A DNA stretch of 64,000 bases. Origin: Anaeromyces robustus. Taxonomy: Eukaryota; Neocallimastigomycota; Neocallimastigomycetes; Neocallimastigales; Neocallimastigaceae. The notes below the pieces were generated by a model. The model had not been told where the DNA came from, searched no databases, and was given only the letters and a program-made list of their open reading frames with translations. A program made the translations under genes and the position numbers. Shown one piece after another: positions 42,213 through 56,793 of the stretch. Position 1 is the first letter of the stretch, and the number at the start of each line of letters is the position of its first letter. The stretch is taken from contig MCFG01000174.1 in NCBI GenBank assembly GCA_002104895.1, positions 57,501 through 121,500 on the forward strand, given 5' to 3'.

Positions 42213-43912
42213 CAAATATCAGAAAATTTAAAAGATAACAAGTGTAATGATAAAAAAATCATAATAGAATCGAATATAGATAATATAGATGATGTTGATA
42301 TGGAAATTAGTGATGATGAAAATGATGATGATAATAATAATGAAGATCAGCAAAATAATGATGAAACTGTTACTGTGAATTTATCAAATCCAAATAGTAT
42401 TAAAGAATTAAATTCACAATCACAAAATAATATTGAAAAAATGGAAAGTGAAAAAAAGGAAGGAGATGAAATAATTGAAGTTATCAGTGAAAGAAATATA
42501 ACATTACCAATTATTGATAATGATAATGAAAAAAAAGAAAATGTAAAGAATTTAAATCATTCATCTAATAATAATGATGATAATGATAATGATAATAATC
42601 AAAATAAAGAAATTATAGTAACCAATGATACCCAAAACAATTTACATAATAATGATAATTATCATATAGAATCACCTAAAAATAGTGATAATGATGATGA
42701 TGATGATGATGATGATAAAATGAGTTTTTCAGATGATGATAATACAAATGTAACAAAAAATATAAAAGAAGATAATAATGATTCAGATATTAAACAAGAA
42801 ATAAAAAATGAAAATAATAAAGAAGAAATAAAAGATGATGAAAGAAAAGTAGAAAATAAAAATGATAGTGATGAAAAAATTAAAGATGTTAAAAAGGATA
42901 ATAATAAAGAAGAAATAAATGATGATGAGAGGAAAGTAGAAAATAAAAATGATAATGATAATAATAATGGTAATGGAAATGGTAATGGTAATGATAATGA
43001 TAATGATAATGATGAAAAAAATATAGATGTTAAAAAGGATAATAATAATGATGATGAAAATGATAATAATAAAAAACATAATGATGATGACGATAATGAT
43101 AAAAATGATGATAATGATAATGAAGAAATAGTAAGTCAAGGACCACCTACATTTATAACTCTTAATGGTACTTTTCAATGGCTTACTCAAGCAGATATAG
43201 TTAAAGAAACAAAAATTCATGTTTTCCACAATCTTAATGAAGAAGAAGAAGAAAATCAAATTGAATATGAATGTAATCGAGATATTATTTTAGGTGAAGA
43301 TAATAAAAAGGATCCATTTGAAAAAGAAGTTTTTGGTTGTTTTAATTGTCGTTCAATTTATCATGAATTAAATGATTGTCCATTACCAAGAAATTCAGAA
43401 GAAATTAAAAAGAATAGAGCATTATTTAAAGAACTCTGTAATGCTAATGGAAATGCAAGATATCATGAGATTATAGCAGAAGAAGAAATGTATTCAAAAT
43501 TTAAACCTGGACAAATTTCGGATGAATTAAGAGAAGCTTTAGGATTAGAAGAAGATGAAGTTCCACTTTATGTTCAAAGAATGGATATTTTTGGTTATCC
43601 ACCAGGTTATTTAGGTTTCACAGAAAATGATGATCCATATCAAATTAGAAATTTTAATAGTAAAGAAGAACAAGCACAAGAAGAATTAAAAATTTATTCT
43701 GATGGTAAAGAAATAGAAGTATCACTAAATAGGAAAAAATTAATATCAAAATCATCAATATCATCATCATTATTAATTAATAAATTTAAGAAAGAAGAAG
43801 AAAATGAAAATGAAAATAAAAATGAAAATGAAAATGAAAATGAAAATGAAAATGAAAATAAAATAACATATAAAACTAACGATAATGATGATGATAATAA
43901 TAATGATAAGGT

Positions 43913-43944
<32 letters not shown>

Positions 43945-44055
43945 TTAAGAGTAATGAAAATGAAAACGAAAATGAAAATAAAACAGAAAGTGAAATAAAA
44001 ATGGAATTAAAATTAAAAAATGAAGATAAAGATGATGATAATAATAATAATGATA

Positions 44056-44086
<31 letters not shown>

Positions 44087-44247
44087 TCAAAAAGAAAAAG
44101 AAAAAGAAAAATATAGAAAAAAAACTGTACAACTTTATAAATATCCAGGATATAATGCACCAATTATTAAGAAGAAAAAGATAAAAAAGGAAGATGAAAA
44201 TAAAGAGGAAGAAAAGGAAGAAAAAGAAAAAGAAAAAGAAAAAGAAA

Positions 44248-44279
<32 letters not shown>

Positions 44280-44981
44280 AAAAAAGATAGTAATGAAGAA
44301 AAAAGTCATAAAAAAGTAAAAACTAAAAAAGAAAATGATAATGATGATTTTATGATAAGTGTGCCAACTAAAGTAACTAAAGCAGAAACAACAGATAAAA
44401 ATTATATATCTTTTGATAATAATAATAATAATAGTAATAATAAAAGTGATACTAAAAATTATAATAAAAAAGAAGATTATCGTAAAAGAGATAATAATAG
44501 AAATAACAAAAATATTAATAATAATTATGGTAGATCTTCTTCTTCTTCTTCAAATAAAAATGAAAAAATTAATAATAATTATGGCTATGGAAATAATAAA
44601 ATAAATAATAATTATGGTTATGGTACCGATAATAACGATAATAACTATAATTCATCAAATAATTATAATAATAATAATAATAATAATAATGGCGATAATA
44701 ATAATTATGGTAATTATAATAATAATATATATGACAATTCAAATAATAATAATGATAATAATAATAATTATGGACTTTACAATAATTACAATTATAATAA
44801 TAATAATAATAATAATAATTTCACTATCAATAATGGATATGATCAATACAATAACATCGACAATAATAATAATATGAATAATATAAATAATATGAATATG
44901 AATATGAATATGAATATGAATATGAATATGAACATGAACATGAATATGAACATGAACGATATGAATAATATGAATGATTTC

Positions 44982-45027
<46 letters not shown>

Positions 45028-45989
45028 TGAATAATATGAATATTAATTTCAATGGTATGAATATGAATAATGATTTCAATATGATGAATGATATGAATAA
45101 TAATAATAGCATGAACAATATGAATAATATGAATAATATGAATAATATAAATAATTATAATATGAATATGATGAATAATACAAATGACAATAATAATGTG
45201 AATAATTATGGTATGAACATGATGAATAGTTCAAATAGTAATAATAATAATAATAATAACAATAATAATAATGGTTTGAATATGGATATGAATATGAATA
45301 ATAATATGAATATGAATGTAAACATGAATAATAACATGAATATGAATATGAATATGAATAATAATATGAATATGAATAACATGAATATGAATAACATGAA
45401 TATGAATATGAACAATAATATGAATATGAACAATAATATGAATATGAATAATAATATGAATATGAATAATAATATGAATATGAATAATAACATAAATATG
45501 AATAATAATATGAATATGAATTATAATATGAATTACAATTATCAAAATCAACAACAGTCTATTTCTTTACCTCCACCTCCTCCTCCTTCTTCTCCTCCAC
45601 CATTACCACCTTCTTCATTTTCATTTTCTAATAATTCTTCTTCTAATATCAATAATAATAAAAAGAAAAACACAAAGAATTATGATAAAAGATCTAAATC
45701 TTCTAATTTAAATCATCATCATCGTCGTCATCATCATAGCAATAATAATAATAATAATAATTCAAATCATTATATAAATAACAATAGAAAAAGAAATAAT
45801 AATTATGATTATGATGACAAAGATGAATCTACTTCTAATGATGGCATGGATGGACCTCAAAATAAAAGAATGAAAACTAATCATTATAATCAAGAACCTA
45901 ATAAAGAAAATAATCCAAAAAATGAACTAATAACCTCAAATAATAGAGATGAGGATGATGAATTAGAAGAAGGTGAAATTATAGAATAA
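41214..45989 (+). CDS. ZCCHC8-like zinc-knuckle/PSP protein with an N-terminal La-like motif
   Basis: Single-exon gene, 1591 aa, dominated by Asn, Asp, Glu and Lys repeats. Ordered islands are as follows. About 156-245: a segment resembling the La-type winged helix, with IVSFLESILCDENIFFINSL, GFIKLVYLNQYL and ILIKKAIALMSTCLEFS followed by DGQSIRYN. About 709-722: a CCHC knuckle, C709-x2-C712-x4-H717-x4-C722. About 765-805: a PSP-like segment, ISDELREALGL, VPLYVQRMDIFGYPPGYLG. This knuckle-plus-PSP pair is the signature of ZCCHC8, the scaffold of the nuclear exosome targeting (NEXT) complex. The C-terminal half is poly-Asn and (Asn-Met)n encoded by AATATG hexamers, then a Pro tract, a basic region and DELEEGEI. 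A nuclear RNA-decay role is inferred. The La assignment is by eye and less certain. Confidence 0.85.
44872..45535. repeat. Coding (AATATG)n / (AAT)n repeat encoding Asn-Met tracts
   Basis: About 660 bp of in-frame hexamer AATATG (variants AACATG) broken by AAT runs. It encodes alternating Asn-Met and poly-Asn inside the ZCCHC8-like protein. Open frames on the other strand here are repeat shadows. Confidence 0.9.
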
Positions 45990-47397
45990 AATAATTATAT
46001 TTAAAAATCATTATTATTAGATAAATTTAATTATTTATTTAAATTTAATTATCTTCATTATAAATAATAATTAAATAATATATATATAAGTATTTAAATT
46101 ATTTAATTTAACCTCTTAAAACCTCTTACTAAATTAATATAATAATAAATTATTAAATATGAATAAATTATTAATAAAGCAAAAATTTATAAAAAATTAT
46201 TAAAAAAAATATTTTTATTATTATTATATTTGTCATTGTTATTTTATAAAATTTTTAATTTTTATGTCTTTATATATCATTTATTATTATCATTTTTATT
46301 AATATTTTTATATAATAAATTCATTTATCTTTTGTTTTATTATGTTTTGTTTTGATTTTTATTTTTTGAAAGAAAAAAAAATGACCTATAACAATATTAA
46401 TTATTACAGTAATCTTTTTAAAAATCACAATTATTTATTAATAATAATAATAAAAAAAAAAAAAAACTAATCAACACTCAAAAAATATGTAATACCCATA
46501 TATAGAAAATAGAAATTATAAAAAATAGATTATAAATATGTTTTTAGAGAAATATGAATTAAAAAAAAAAATTATTGATTAACTAACAGTAATCTTTAAT
46601 TTTAATTAACTATTTCTTTAAATCAAAAAAGAAAAAAGAAATAAAATATTATATATATATTTTTTATTAATTATTATTTCTTTTATGTATATATATAAAT
46701 AAGTTTGTCTGTTTGTTTTTCTAAATAATTAAAAATATTTAAAATAAAAAAAAAAAATAAAATAAAATAAAAAAAAAAAACTTAAATAAAAATAGCATTT
46801 AATAATAAATTAGCACAAATAAATAAAACAAAAATTAACGTTAACTTTTTTTTTTTTTGTTGTTGTTAATTTTGTTTTTGCTTTTGTTTCATTCTCATTT
46901 AACTTTTTAATTTTTTATAAAAATAATTATTTCTTTTACTATATATTTTATTTTAATTTCTACAATATTCATACGTTAATTATATATATATATAATTTGA
47001 TAAATTTAAAATATTAATTTAATTTTTATTTATTTTATTACTTTATTTTTATTTTTATTTTTTTTTCGTTTTTTTTTTTTTTTTTTTTTTTGTTTTGTTT
47101 TGTTTTGTTTTTTCGTTTTTTAAAAAAAAAAAAATCTTTAATATTACATATATGAAAGGAATAAAAGTGGGATTATATTCTATATATAACTAATAAAGTT
47201 ATTTTATTTTACTTCATTTTCTATCATTTTTTAATAGAATGTAAATAAATAAAAAAAATATTTATATAAATTATATTATAATATTTTCTTTTCGAAAAAT
47301 AAATAAGATATGTTTGTTTTTTTTTTTCTTTGTTTTTTTTTTTTTGTTTTTTTTTTTTTTTATTCTTTATTCATTCATTTTGTATAATTCGTTTTGC
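45990..47397. other. Convergent intergenic region, ZCCHC8-like and LYS1 3' ends
   Basis: Poly-T runs (47069-47090), a (TTTTG)n tract at 47091-47111, several poly-A tracts and A+T-rich background. Nothing else is recognised. Confidence 0.65.
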
Positions 47398-49222
<1,825 letters not shown>

Positions 49223-49796
49223 TATGTCTTTACAAAATTAAATCATTAATATATATAAATATATTATTATTATTATTATTATTATTTCATAATGTAAATA
49301 TTTATTATTTATATTTAATTGAAATTATAAAAGTATATATGCATAATTTTTATTTGTTTTTTATTTGATTTTAATTTAATATATTTTTATGTTGTTTTAT
49401 TTTATTTTATTTTATTTTCTATTATTGATTTATTCTTTTAATTTATTTTATTTATTTAACATTTATATATATTACCAAACTTTTAAATATAATACCTTTT
49501 AAATATAAAGAAAATATTAAATATTTATAAAGATAAAAAAGTTAAAAAAAAAAAAAAAAAAAGGGAAAAAATTTACATTTATATTTATAGGTGAAACCAA
49601 AAACCAAACTTACTATATACTTAAATTAATTATGATAAAATAAAGATTAATTATATTTTTAATAATTTTTAATATATTCATAGTATTTATAATATTTATA
49701 ATATATAATATATGATATGAGATTTATGATATTTAATTTAAATTAATATAATATATGAAAAAACATCTAATATAAAGATGATTGATTTCTAATGGC

Positions 49797-49822
49797 TAGG
49801 AATAAATTAGGTTTTATTCCTA
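49797..49822. repeat. Perfect 10-bp hairpin
   Basis: taggaataaa (49797-49806) and its exact complement tttattccta (49813-49822) flank a 6-nt loop, about 575 bp upstream of the LYS1 start. It has more G/C than the surrounding sequence. Function is unknown. Confidence 0.75.
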
Positions 49823-50335
49823 AGTCTTAACAAAAAAAAAAACCAATAACATAACTAATAAAGTTTTTTAGAATTGATTTATTAATTTTTATAATAATTA
49901 ATAATAATAATAATAATTAATAATTATAAAAATTATAATATGAAATAAATAATGTATGTATTAAAATATAAAAATAAATAATAAAAAATTAAAAATTTAT
50001 AATACTTTAAATACATTGTATAAATGTATTATACGTATAATACTCTATAATAATTACTTATAATATAATATATTATATTATATTAATATATGTAATAGAT
50101 ACATTCTTTATCTAAAAAAAATATTATTTTTAGCCAATAGAATTAAACGATAACACTTTTTAGATTTTGATGAAAAAAATTTTTGTATAATAGATTAAAA
50201 AAAAATCTATAAAAATTAAATATAAAAAATATAAATCATAATATATAAATTAGGAATAATAAAAATTATTTTTATATTCTACCTAAACAAAGAAAAAGAA
50301 AATGCTTTTTTTTTTTTTTTGTTTTTTGTTCTTTT

Positions 50336-50381
<46 letters not shown>

Positions 50382-50984
50382 TTTTTAATTATCAAAAACT
50401 TTTTCTCTTTAATAATAATAGATAATAATTATTCTATTATAAGAAAAAATTTTATATATTAATATATATTTAATATCTACTAACATATTTTTCATTTAAT
50501 ATATTGTGGAACTTTTCATCAGTGGAAATTTTTCCAACTTACTAAAAAAAACCATCTTATAATAAATATCTTATTAGTCATAAAAATATTAATAATAATA
50601 ATAATTATTATTATTATTTCTTGTTATATTATTAATTTAAGAATAATCTTTAATATAAATAATAAAATAAGATAAAAGAATTAAAAAAAAAAGTTAAATT
50701 ATCTGATAAGAGTTTTTATTATTTACCAAAATTTATTTTTTACAAAAAATAATATTAATCTTATGTTATTATTTTATGATCAAAATAAAATAAAGTTTTT
50801 TCAATTTAACTTTTTTTGCTTTTTTTTTTTATTACATCTATTATTTCATCAATTATTATTATTATTATTTTTTTTGTTATTTCTATGATTATTTGGTTAA
50901 AAAAAATTATAAAATCTATTATTGATTCATCAATTATCATTACTTCATCTTTTTATTATTATTAGTATATTTATTTTATTAATA

Positions 50985-51160
50985 AAAAAAAGATTATTTT
51001 AAATGTTCACTTAACCAAATATTAACAGAAAAAGAAAAGCCTATCATTATTTCTTCTTTTTTTCTTTATATAATATTACTCTATTTATTTGATTAATAAA
51101 AAAGATTATTTGAAATGTTCACTTTGCCAAGCATGAACAGAAAAAAGTCAATGATTATTA
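50985..51160. repeat. Tandem duplication, about 112-bp unit
   Basis: aaagattatttnaaatgttc occurs at about 50990 and 51102. Each copy continues through an acttnnccaa and an aacagaaaaa segment into tca(a/t)tgattatt-like sequence. The copies have diverged by substitutions. Confidence 0.8.
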
Positions 51161-52360
51161 TTTTTAAAATAATATATAATAATATTAATATAATAAAATT
51201 GAATTAATTATTAAAAATGATATTTTTAAAATGTATTATTTATATAATTTATTATATCGTTTTGTTATATATATATATTAAACTAGAATTAATCTTTATT
51301 TATAATAATAAATTTAAAAGTAATATTTTTAATACATGATTTGTTATAATAGATATAAATAATTAAGCATAACAAAGTTATATATAAATAAAAAATCTAT
51401 CTTTCATCTACAATTATTTTAATTTTAATTTCTGACTCTACCTACTTCATGATTAATTAAATAACAATAATATTAATATAAAAATAAATAAATTTGTATT
51501 ATACATTATTATTATACATTTATTATATTAAAATATTAAATGATTTTTATATTAAATAAAATAATTGTTTTTTGATATTTTTTTTCTTTATTTTTATAAA
51601 AGTTATTTAAATTTTTCTCTAAAAGAATTGTGTGACGTAACATATTTATTTTTTCATTTATTAATTTAACTGTTAGTATATTATACATAACATTTTTACC
51701 AACAATTTATAATTAAACAAATATAAATAAATTATTGAATAATAATAATAATAATAATAATAATTTAATAAAACAAAAAATAATGTAGTAATAATAAAAT
51801 TTATTTAATTAATAAATGATTGAATAATATAATTCAATAAAACATAAAACATAAAATAATAATAGTAATAATAGTAATAATAAAATTTATTCTGTTTTTA
51901 TCTTCTAATTTGTTATATTGATTTGATAAAAGTAATATTAATAAATTAATAGATTAAATTTAAAAAAAATCCTCAAAACTATTTAATAAATAAATTTATT
52001 ATTATAAAAATAATGATATATTATATAAAAATCCAACTTGTATTTTATTTTCAAGTATACATTACTAATGAATATCATATTATTTACATCAATCAATCAA
52101 TTGTTTAAAGATAGATTTCATTAAATGATATTTAAAAATATTATCATTTTAGATGATATTTTTTAAATGATAAAAGAAAAAAAATATTATTATGAAAAAT
52201 TAATAAAATGGCAAAGCATAGCATTATCATTGCATATTTTATGTCGTTTTAGAAGTAAATATATTGTTAATGTTTTTATTGAACAGCAAAAATAAATATA
52301 AAAAATAATAAAGGTTAGGTTATATATTATTGGATTAAGGGTTAAATTTTAATATCATAA

Positions 52361-52740
52361 AATGGGGTGTCCCATTTCGCCAAGTCACGTTTTTTTTTGT
52401 GGCTGAATAAAACTATGTATACTTTATTTTATTTATTTTTTTATTTTATTTATTTATTATTATTATTATTTATTTATTTATTATTTATTTATTTATTTAT
52501 TATTTATTATTTATTATTATTTATTTATTATTTAGTATTATTTATTTATTATTTATTATTATTTATTTATTATTTATTATTATTTATTTATTATTTATTA
52601 TTTATTATTTATTATTTATTATTTATTATTTATTATTTATTATTTATTTATTAAAATAAAATAATTACATTTTTAATATGGCGTATTTTTTAAAAAGTGT
52701 AAATTTTTGTATTTTAATTTGGCGAAATGGGTCACATTCT
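52361..52740. mobile_element. Candidate MITE-like element with terminal inverted repeats
   Basis: The left end has gtgtcccatttcgccaa (about 52367-52383). The right end (about 52719-52736) carries ttggcgaaatgggtcac, its near-perfect complement with one mismatch. The interior is a (TTATT/TTTA)n minisatellite of about 220 bp. There is no open frame for a transposase. Flanks read ataaaat on both sides, but a target-site duplication is not certain in such A+T-rich sequence. Confidence 0.55.
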
Positions 52741-53611
52741 CATAAAATATTTATGATATTATATGTTATATAATAATTTAATAATGAATATAACTAATGA
52801 TTATTAATAAATAATAGTAATAATATATTATTACAAGTAAAATATAGAAAAGATTAAATTTATATATTCATTTTATTCAATATTTATAGAATATTTTTTA
52901 GATATATATATATAAAATCAGTAATAAATAATAATAAAAAAAATAAATAATAACAAAAAAAAAAAAATTAATTATATAGTTATTATATATTTATTATAGA
53001 ATTTTTATAGAATTTGTATAAAATGGCTGTAACAAAAATAATTTATATTTTATTATTAATCTTGTATTTAACAATGTACATCAGCCATACTATAGAAAAT
53101 TAATTTTACTATTTTAATAATTATTTATTTATTTAGTTATTTATTTATTTATTTTTAATTAATTATTTTAAAGTTACACAAAATAAATTCACATTATAAT
53201 TATTGTTAAAAAAAAAAAAAAAAAAAAAAAAATTGTCCATTATGAATTAACAAGTATCATCATTAATTATAATTATTATAAATTATAATTTATTATTCTT
53301 ATGGTGAATTAATTAATAAAAAATAAACTATAAGAAACGTGAATTATTTAAACAAATAACTTTATATTAATAAAAATATTATATATCATTTTAAATAGTA
53401 TTTTTAATTTTAAAAATTATTTAAAAAATACTATATGAAGTATTTTTAATGAATTTACTATTAATAATATTATTATAATTTATTAGTGTTTTTATTTATT
53501 ATATATATTATTTTTCTTCTTTTTCTTTTTGTTTTCATTATTTCAATATTTTCCATTAATATTTTCATTTTATTTTAACTTATTTACACTTAATTATTAA
53601 TATTAATAGAT

Positions 53612-53649
<38 letters not shown>

Positions 53650-54092
53650 ATTCATTATTAATGTTATTCATATAGTAAATAAATAAAAAATAATTACATT
53701 TTTCATTAATTAATTAATTAATTATTTTATATTTAATTATTTATTTTTTTTTACGTATTTATTTATTTATTCATTTATTTATTATAATTTAAATATATTT
53801 TTTTAAAATTTTAAAATTTTAATTTTAATTTATTTAATCGTTTTTTGGTAAATGTGGAATTCTTGTTCTTTGGCTTGCTAATACAATAATAATTTATTAC
53901 ATTACCATTACCAATCAAATTAATTATATATATAATTGTATACAAAAACAATGAATTCTTTATGGCAAGGAGAGTTTATTATTTTTCTATATCAATTGTG
54001 GCTTTAATTAAGATTATTTTGAAATCAAATAAAACAAACATTGAAATAATTTTTTTTTAATTATTTTTATTATACAATAATTAAACAAACAA

Positions 54093-54129
<37 letters not shown>

Positions 54130-54985
54130 AAAAAAGAAGACAAAAAGCGCTTGTGGGAATTTAGAAAAATAACATATTTAAATTATATTTTTCATTTTAC
54201 TTTTTTTTTATTTTTTTATTTTATTTTTATTTTATTTTTTTTAGATATTAGTAGTTTTATTAATTGCTATATATAGGTAAGGTAAAATAAAAGTGATAAT
54301 TATTTATTATTGAATGATTAATGTGCCATTATATATATTAAAAATTAAAGAATACAATTAAAAATTATTTCTTAATGAATATAATTTATTTTATATTAAT
54401 GGAATATCAAATTTTAATATATGAAAATTTATTTGGATATTTTATTAATTTTTGAATTCAAATAATAATGTCTATATATATATATAATATATAATATTTT
54501 GTTAATGAACATGTCTTTTCTTTACATCTATCTATATATTTATGAATTAATTATTAGACACATGGGAATTTCATTCTTTATATAAATACATAAATATAAA
54601 TATAAACATAAATATAAGCATAAAAGTATATATTTTTTAATTAATATTAATTCAGTGGATTATTTTGTAGATATTTATTACTATATAATATATATTGGCT
54701 TAAGGTATTAAAATCATTAATTTTTCTTTCGTATATATATTCTTTTATTTTTATATGCATTCATAATTTAATTTAATATTTATATGTGTTTTAAAATATT
54801 TTTATTAAAACATTTATAATAATTTTTATTTGATATTTATTACTTTATTAATTTTATTAAATAAATAAATAAATAAATAAAAAAAAAAAAAAAAAAAATT
54901 CTTATTTAATTGACATGAAATGAGAAATTATTAAACTAGAGTAATTAAAATATTAAAATATATATATTACCTTTTCTTTTAGACA

Positions 54986-55209
54986 ATGAATGAAGATAGT
55001 AATATTGATAAGGCGTCTGACAATACACCAAATTATTCATATGCTCCTGCTTTTACAAATGTAGAAGATAATGAAATTGTTCATCAAAAAGTTTTTTTAG
55101 TTATTGGACGAGCTGGAAATAGACAAACTTATTTTGAAGGAACTGTAGTTGTTGAACATGAAGATTTACCTTCATTACAATATCCTATTAGTAACTCGTA
55201 ATTATCCTA

Positions 55210-55246
<37 letters not shown>

Positions 55247-56762
55247 TTAAATAAATTCAAAGTGAATTTTAATAATTTAATTTAAAAAAAAATATTAAAA
55301 AATTTATTTATATATATATTTTGTTACATGTCATTATATATACAATGTTTAATATTATATATTATTTTATATTTTTATATATTGTATTATATTATAATGT
55401 TTTATATTATTTTATATCATTATTATTTTTATATCTTTTGCTATATATATATGAATATATTTATTATTATTATTTTTTTTTTATAAAAGACATTTCAAGG
55501 CATTAGTAATGCTTGTTCCTGGTTATAATAACTTTAAATTTAATTTCCATGATCCAGTTACTCAAAATTTCTATACTTCAGAATTACATTTATATTATTT
55601 ACCATTATTACAAAATCCTCCTCTACATCTTGCTATATTAGTAGCATGTGATAGTGAGGAAATTTTTGATGTACCTCGTTATAAGGATGACTATTCTGTT
55701 AATACACTTGAGAAAGCTATTGAAAAATTTCGGTAATTATTATCTTATAAAAAAAAAAAGATATAAATGTATAAATATATAAATTAATACTATATATATT
55801 TTAACTACTTTGAAAAAATTTGAAAAAATGTATTATGAAGAAATTTTTTTTTCTTCAAAGTAGTTAAATTAATTATATCTATATGGGCTTTAATAGTATA
55901 AATTTATATATATATATATATATATATAAATTATATTAAATAATTAAACATAATCTTGTTTCTTTATCTTTATATATTTTTATTTATAAATAATAATAAT
56001 CAAATTATTTTAATTATTATTTTATAAAAAGATGTGTAGCTTATTTATGGCAAGCATTTACGTCTGAACAAATGAATCGTCAAGGATTTGGAAGACGTAC
56101 ATTTAGAATAGAAGAAAATTGGTTAGAAGGTAGGTTTATATATATCTTAATTATCTTTTATATTATATTATAATTTTGTATCATAATGTTTCATAATATA
56201 ATATATATATTTGATATATAAAACTATATATAAATTTATTTAATTAATATGTAAAACTATATATATAATTGTAGATACTTTACTTCAATCAAGAGAATTA
56301 TCAAGTACAGCTAAAGTACATATTGTTAGAACAGATAAAACTGTAAATGAATTACGTTCCAAAGATTGTAATATATATAATGTATTTTTGGAAGCATTAA
56401 AAAATTATGGTTCACCATTTAATAAAATATGTTATGTTGCTGGATTAATTCTTGATAGTCATTATGATAAAGAAACTGATACTGTTTTAGGTCATTCTTC
56501 ATTAGGTGGTGGTTCAGGTCATATAGGTTTAGGTATATTTGGGTCACAACAAATACATACTTGGCCAACTTGTCTTGAAGAAGTTGTAGCTTGTTTGACA
56601 GATAATACTTCTAATGATCCATTAAGATGCGGATCAAAAATTGGTGGATGTAAATATATTTTATATTATATATATATAATTCGACTAATTAAACATAATT
56701 ATAATATATTGTAAAATAATATAACAATTAAACATTATTTTATTATTATTATTATTTTGATT

Positions 56763-56793
<31 letters not shown>

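Larger units (their letters stand above)
49223..54985. other. 5.8 kb intergenic region with inverted-repeat element
   Basis: No gene is recognised. It contains a perfect 10-bp hairpin (49797-49822), an (AAT)n tract (50340-50379), a ~112 bp tandem duplication (about 50985-51160), a candidate MITE-like element (52361-52740), a long poly-T (53619-53648) and poly-A tracts (54092-54135). A pyrimidine-rich acceptor-like cttttcttttag immediately precedes the next start codon. Confidence 0.65.

Noticed and set aside
42783-43259. Minus-strand Ile/Phe-rich open frame
   Set aside because: Shadow of Asn/Asp-rich codons of the ZCCHC8-like gene; the same holds for other reverse frames in 41969-45554.
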